From assembly GCA_026417035.1 (NCBI GenBank), contig JAOAEA010000031.1, positions 1-45,304 of the forward strand: a stretch of 45,304 bases of DNA, given 5' to 3'. Each line of letters begins with the position of its first letter. Position 1 is the first letter of the stretch. A model generated the notes under the pieces. It ran no database searches and had not been told where the DNA came from. It was given only the letters and a program-made list of their open reading frames with translations. Of the stretch, positions 42,743 through 45,304 are shown piece by piece. The translations under genes were made by a program, and so were the position numbers. Source of the DNA: Burkholderiales bacterium. GTDB lineage: Bacteria; Pseudomonadota; Gammaproteobacteria; Burkholderiales; SG8-39.

Positions 42743-45304
42743 ATGATCGTCCAGCTCAACGCAGCGGAGATCGCTGCTTTCGCCGTCGACGTCTTCGACG
42801 ACGCCACGGACATCGCACGCCGGCTGCCGCCGGGATTCGTCCGGCTTCTCGACATCCCCGGCGCGTCCGGCGACGGCTTCGCGGGCGCGGCGTACTTCAA
42901 CGCGGCCACGGGCCAGCTGGTGGTCGCCTATCGCGGCTCTGAGGCGCTCACGTCGGCCTTCACCGATCTCTCCTTCGTGGCCGAAGGCGCAGGCGGCGCC
43001 TTCAATCAGGCGCTCGCGTTCGCGCAAGCCGCACGTTCCGCGGCCGAGGCGGTCGGCGGCGCGCCGCTCGCGGGGCTCGCGTTCACGGGCCACGGCGCCG
43101 GCGGCGGGCTTGCGGCGCTGGTGGCGACGGCGACCGGCGCGCAAGCCACGACCTTCAACGCGCTCAGCATCGGTGCCCTGGTCTCCGGCCTCGAGGCCCG
43201 CCTCGGTGCCCTGCCGGCCGGCTTCGCGGACCGCCTCACGAACTACGTGGCGTCCGCCGGCGGGACCGGCCTGCGCGGCATCGACGCGATCGGGCGGCAA
43301 GTTGTCGTCGATACAACGGCAGTGACGTTTTCCGGTCAGCTCTCCACCGGGCTGAACGGGTCGGCGACGTCGCTCGACGTGATGGCGGCGCTCGTCGACT
43401 GGCTCGCCAACCCGGACGCGGATCGACAGGGCGCGCAGCGGATCATGATGGCCCTCGAGCTCCAGCTCGGCATGGTCGGGCTCGTCGACCAGCTCGGGCG
43501 CGCGATCAAGCAGGGCTCGGCCGAGGCGGCCCAGCTGGAAACCGCGCTGACGGCGCGGCTGAATACCTACCTGCAGACCGATGCAGCTGCGGCGATCGGG
43601 AAGGCGAGATTCGATCGCCTGGTCGTCGGCGGATCCGCGCTCGCCGCGACCCTCGATGCGTCTGGGGCGGGCGGCTCCGACGATCTGCTCGTGGGCGGCG
43701 TCGGCGCCGAGCTGCTCCTCGGCGGCGCAGGCGATGACCTCTTGTTCGGCGGTGAGGGGAACGACGTCCTCGACGGGGGCGAAGGTGCCGACTACCTCGT
43801 CGGGGGTGGCGGCGCGGACGTCTACCGCTTTTCCCCTGCGGGCGGTGCGGACCGCGTGCGGGACGGACAGGGCGCCAACCGGCTCGTCTTCGACGGCCTG
43901 CCACTGGCGCCGTTGCTGATCGCCACCGGTGCCAACACCTGGACCACTGTCGATGGCAGCGTCACGCTTACGAGGGAAGCCGCCTCTGAGGCGAGATTGG
44001 CTTGGCGCGGCATGTCGGTGGCCTTGGAGGACTTCAAGGAAGGCGATTTCGGCATTCGCCTCCTGCGGTCAGCCGCGAGCCCGGGCACGACGCTGGTCCT
44101 CCGCGGGCTCGACTTCGAGGACTATCCCGAGGATTACCTGGAGGGCGGGGCGGCGAACGAGCACATCGCCGCGGGCGAAGGGGACGACATCGTCCTGGGC
44201 GGCGGAGGCGATGACCGCATCGAAGGGGGCGCTGGCGACGACACGCTGTTCGGTGACAGCGCCGGGACGGTCGGTGATGACCTCATCGTGGGCGGAGTCG
44301 GCCGCGACGTGCTGGTCGGCGGCGGCGGGGACGACCAACTCTTCGGAGAGCAGGAGACCGGCTTGGCGTCGGCATTGGCTGCCGGAGGCAACGCCTCGCC
44401 ATGGGGCGATTGGCTCGCCGGCGGCGAAGGCTCGGACCGGCTGGTGGGCGGCGCGAGCGCAGACGTGCTCTCCGGTGGCGGGGGCATGGACATCCTCGTC
44501 GGCGGTGGCGGCAACGACTTCCTCCTCGGCGACGCGGACTACATCCCGAACGGAACCACCTGGACGTTTTCGGTACGCAGCGACGGAAGACCCGCGATGT
44601 ACGCCGATGCCGGCGCCGCCAGAAACAACCCTGCCTCGAGCGCGGCCGACCTGATCTTCGCGGGCAGCGGCGACGACTGGGCATGGGGTGGCGCCGGGGA
44701 CGACGTCATCTTCGGTGGCGACGGTAACGACACGCTGATCGGCAACGTCGGCGCGGACACGCTGCTCGGTGAGGCCGGTGACGATCGCCTGTACGCCAAC
44801 GAACTTGCGCTCTACGGGACGGACTACAGCGACGACTATCTCGACGGCGGGGATGGCAACGACCTGCTCGTTGGCTCCGACGGCAACAACGTCCTCATCG
44901 GGGGCGCCGGGGCCGACGAGATCCGGGCGGGGCGGGGAGACGACTGGATCGACGGCGGTAGCGGCGACGACGTGATCTACGCTGGCGGGCGCGACACGGT
45001 CCGCGCCGGCGCCGGAGACGACCGGCTTTCGACCTTCGCGACCGGAGCCATCGCAGCCTGGGGTGGGGCCGGGGCAGACTCACTCGCCGCCGATGCCGGC
45101 AACGACTTCCTCTTCGGCGGGGACGGCGACGACATCCTCCGCGGCGGCGAGGGCGACGACCAGCTCGACGGCGGCGTGGGCGACGACACCTACGTCTTCG
45201 AGGCGGGCGACGGCGTGGAGGCGCTTGAGAAGCTGAAGACGCACAAGGTGGGGCTGATCCTGTCCGACATCAACATGCCGAACATGGATGGGCTGGCGCT
45301 GCTG
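42743..45304 (+). CDS. RTX-repeat protein with lipase-like N-terminal domain lacking the nucleophile Ser (partial, runs off the end)
   Basis: Continuous open frame of 854 codons with no stop before the window ends; ribosome site GAGGAAG precedes ATG 42743. Residues ~45-150 look like a class 3 lipase/DUF2974 alpha-beta hydrolase: GQLVVAYRGSEALTSAFTDL, then the elbow AFTGHGAGGGLAAL, where the expected GHSxGG serine is Gly118. Residues ~310-819 hold many glycine/aspartate nonapeptides (GGxGxDxLx type, for example GGAGDDLLFGGEGNDVLDGG), which bind Ca2+ outside the cell; such proteins usually leave by type I secretion, but no T1SS genes are in the window. Codon use is more mixed (ttg, ctt, gat) than the neighbours. 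The last 35 residues are receiver-domain sequence and probably do not belong. Confidence 0.85.
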   Translation, partial: MIVQLNAAEIAAFAVDVFDDATDIARRLPPGFVRLLDIPGASGDGFAGAAYFNAATGQLVVAYRGSEALTSAFTDLSFVAEGAGGAFNQALAFAQAARSAAEAVGGAPLAGLAFTGHGAGGGLAALVATATGAQATTFNALSIGALVSGLEARLGALPAGFADRLTNYVASAGGTGLRGIDAIGRQVVVDTTAVTFSGQLSTGLNGSATSLDVMAALVDWLANPDADRQGAQRIMMALELQLGMVGLVDQLGRAIKQGSAEAAQLETALTARLNTYLQTDAAAAIGKARFDRLVVGGSALAATLDASGAGGSDDLLVGGVGAELLLGGAGDDLLFGGEGNDVLDGGEGADYLVGGGGADVYRFSPAGGADRVRDGQGANRLVFDGLPLAPLLIATGANTWTTVDGSVTLTREAASEARLAWRGMSVALEDFKEGDFGIRLLRSAASPGTTLVLRGLDFEDYPEDYLEGGAANEHIAAGEGDDIVLGGGGDDRIEGGAGDDTLFGDSAGTVGDDLIVGGVGRDVLVGGGGDDQLFGEQETGLASALAAGGNASPWGDWLAGGEGSDRLVGGASADVLSGGGGMDILVGGGGNDFLLGDADYIPNGTTWTFSVRSDGRPAMYADAGAARNNPASSAADLIFAGSGDDWAWGGAGDDVIFGGDGNDTLIGNVGADTLLGEAGDDRLYANELALYGTDYSDDYLDGGDGNDLLVGSDGNNVLIGGAGADEIRAGRGDDWIDGGSGDDVIYAGGRDTVRAGAGDDRLSTFATGAIAAWGGAGADSLAADAGNDFLFGGDGDDILRGGEGDDQLDGGVGDDTYVFEAGDGVEALEKLKTHKVGLILSDINMPNMDGLALL
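45197..45304 (+). other. Abrupt switch from RTX repeats to half a CheY-like receiver domain (probable assembly chimera)
   Basis: After the RTX motif GDDTYVF the frame continues as EAGDGVEALEKLKTHKVGLI and then LSDINMPNMDGLALL (residues 820-854). This is the middle of a response-regulator receiver with its phosphoacceptor Asp842, but the first half of the domain (beta-1 and the acidic Asp pair) is absent. The transition falls on gaggcgggcgacggcgtgga, a string that could occur in both an RTX gene (EAGDG-V) and a cheY gene (EAGDGVEAL). Confidence 0.65.

Noticed and set aside
42743-45304. Genuine RTX-response-regulator fusion as a new signalling protein
   Set aside because: The receiver domain lacks its first half and the frame runs off the window; a misassembly explains this better. 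Kept only as a finding to check.

Overview
The window is very GC-rich DNA (about 70% by eye) packed with genes on both strands. Gene content and local order (mltD-gloB-methyltransferase-rnhA-dnaQ, ETF genes beside ETF-QO, a full hut pathway) point to a chromosomal segment of a betaproteobacterium, probably of the Burkholderiales or a relative. This taxonomic call is inference. Both ends cut through genes, so this looks like a whole contig or a slice of one. I saw no rRNA, tRNA, CRISPR array, transposase or phage gene.

Layout. 1-3950: a peptide/nickel-type ABC importer (two permeases and a fused double ATPase), with a 218-base inverted-repeat element between permease and ATPase. 3959-12413: the conserved housekeeping block mltD, gloB, SAM methyltransferase, rnhA and dnaQ, interrupted between rnhA and dnaQ by a two-gene RND efflux pump. 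12469-14956: acyl-CoA synthetase and an ECHDC3-like crotonase-fold protein. 15139-19886: a five-gene branched-chain-type ABC importer. 20138-28327: electron-transfer flavoprotein (etfB, etfA), a DmdC-like acyl-CoA dehydrogenase, a TetR regulator, ETF-QO and, divergent from it, a membrane Fe-S oxidoreductase of the EtfD/EMO type. 28353-30736: a thioesterase and acetoacetyl-CoA synthetase. Together 12469-30736 reads as uptake, CoA activation and beta-oxidation of carboxylic acids, with electrons going through ETF to quinone by two possible routes.

30838-39667 holds a complete five-step histidine-to-glutamate pathway (HutH, HutU, HutI, HutF, HutG) spread over three transcription units, with tRNA dihydrouridine synthase A placed before hutI and an odd, minimal ClpX-like AAA+ ATPase downstream of hutF. 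The hutF/clpX-like pair is bracketed by two direct copies of a 92-base intergenic repeat. 39812-42407 is a NitT/TauT-type ABC importer transcribed away from hutU.

42743-45304 is one open frame running off the end: a lipase-like N-terminal region whose nucleophile serine is replaced by glycine, followed by a long RTX calcium-binding repeat region. In its last ~100 bases it turns, in frame, into the second half of a CheY-like receiver domain. I read that end as a probable assembly chimera.

The most noteworthy items are the degenerate ClpX-like ATPase and its repeat-flanked cassette, the paired ETF-quinone reductases, the pseudo-lipase RTX protein with its suspicious terminus, a LivF with Arg in place of the Walker A Lys, and strong stem-loops after both solute-binding-protein genes.
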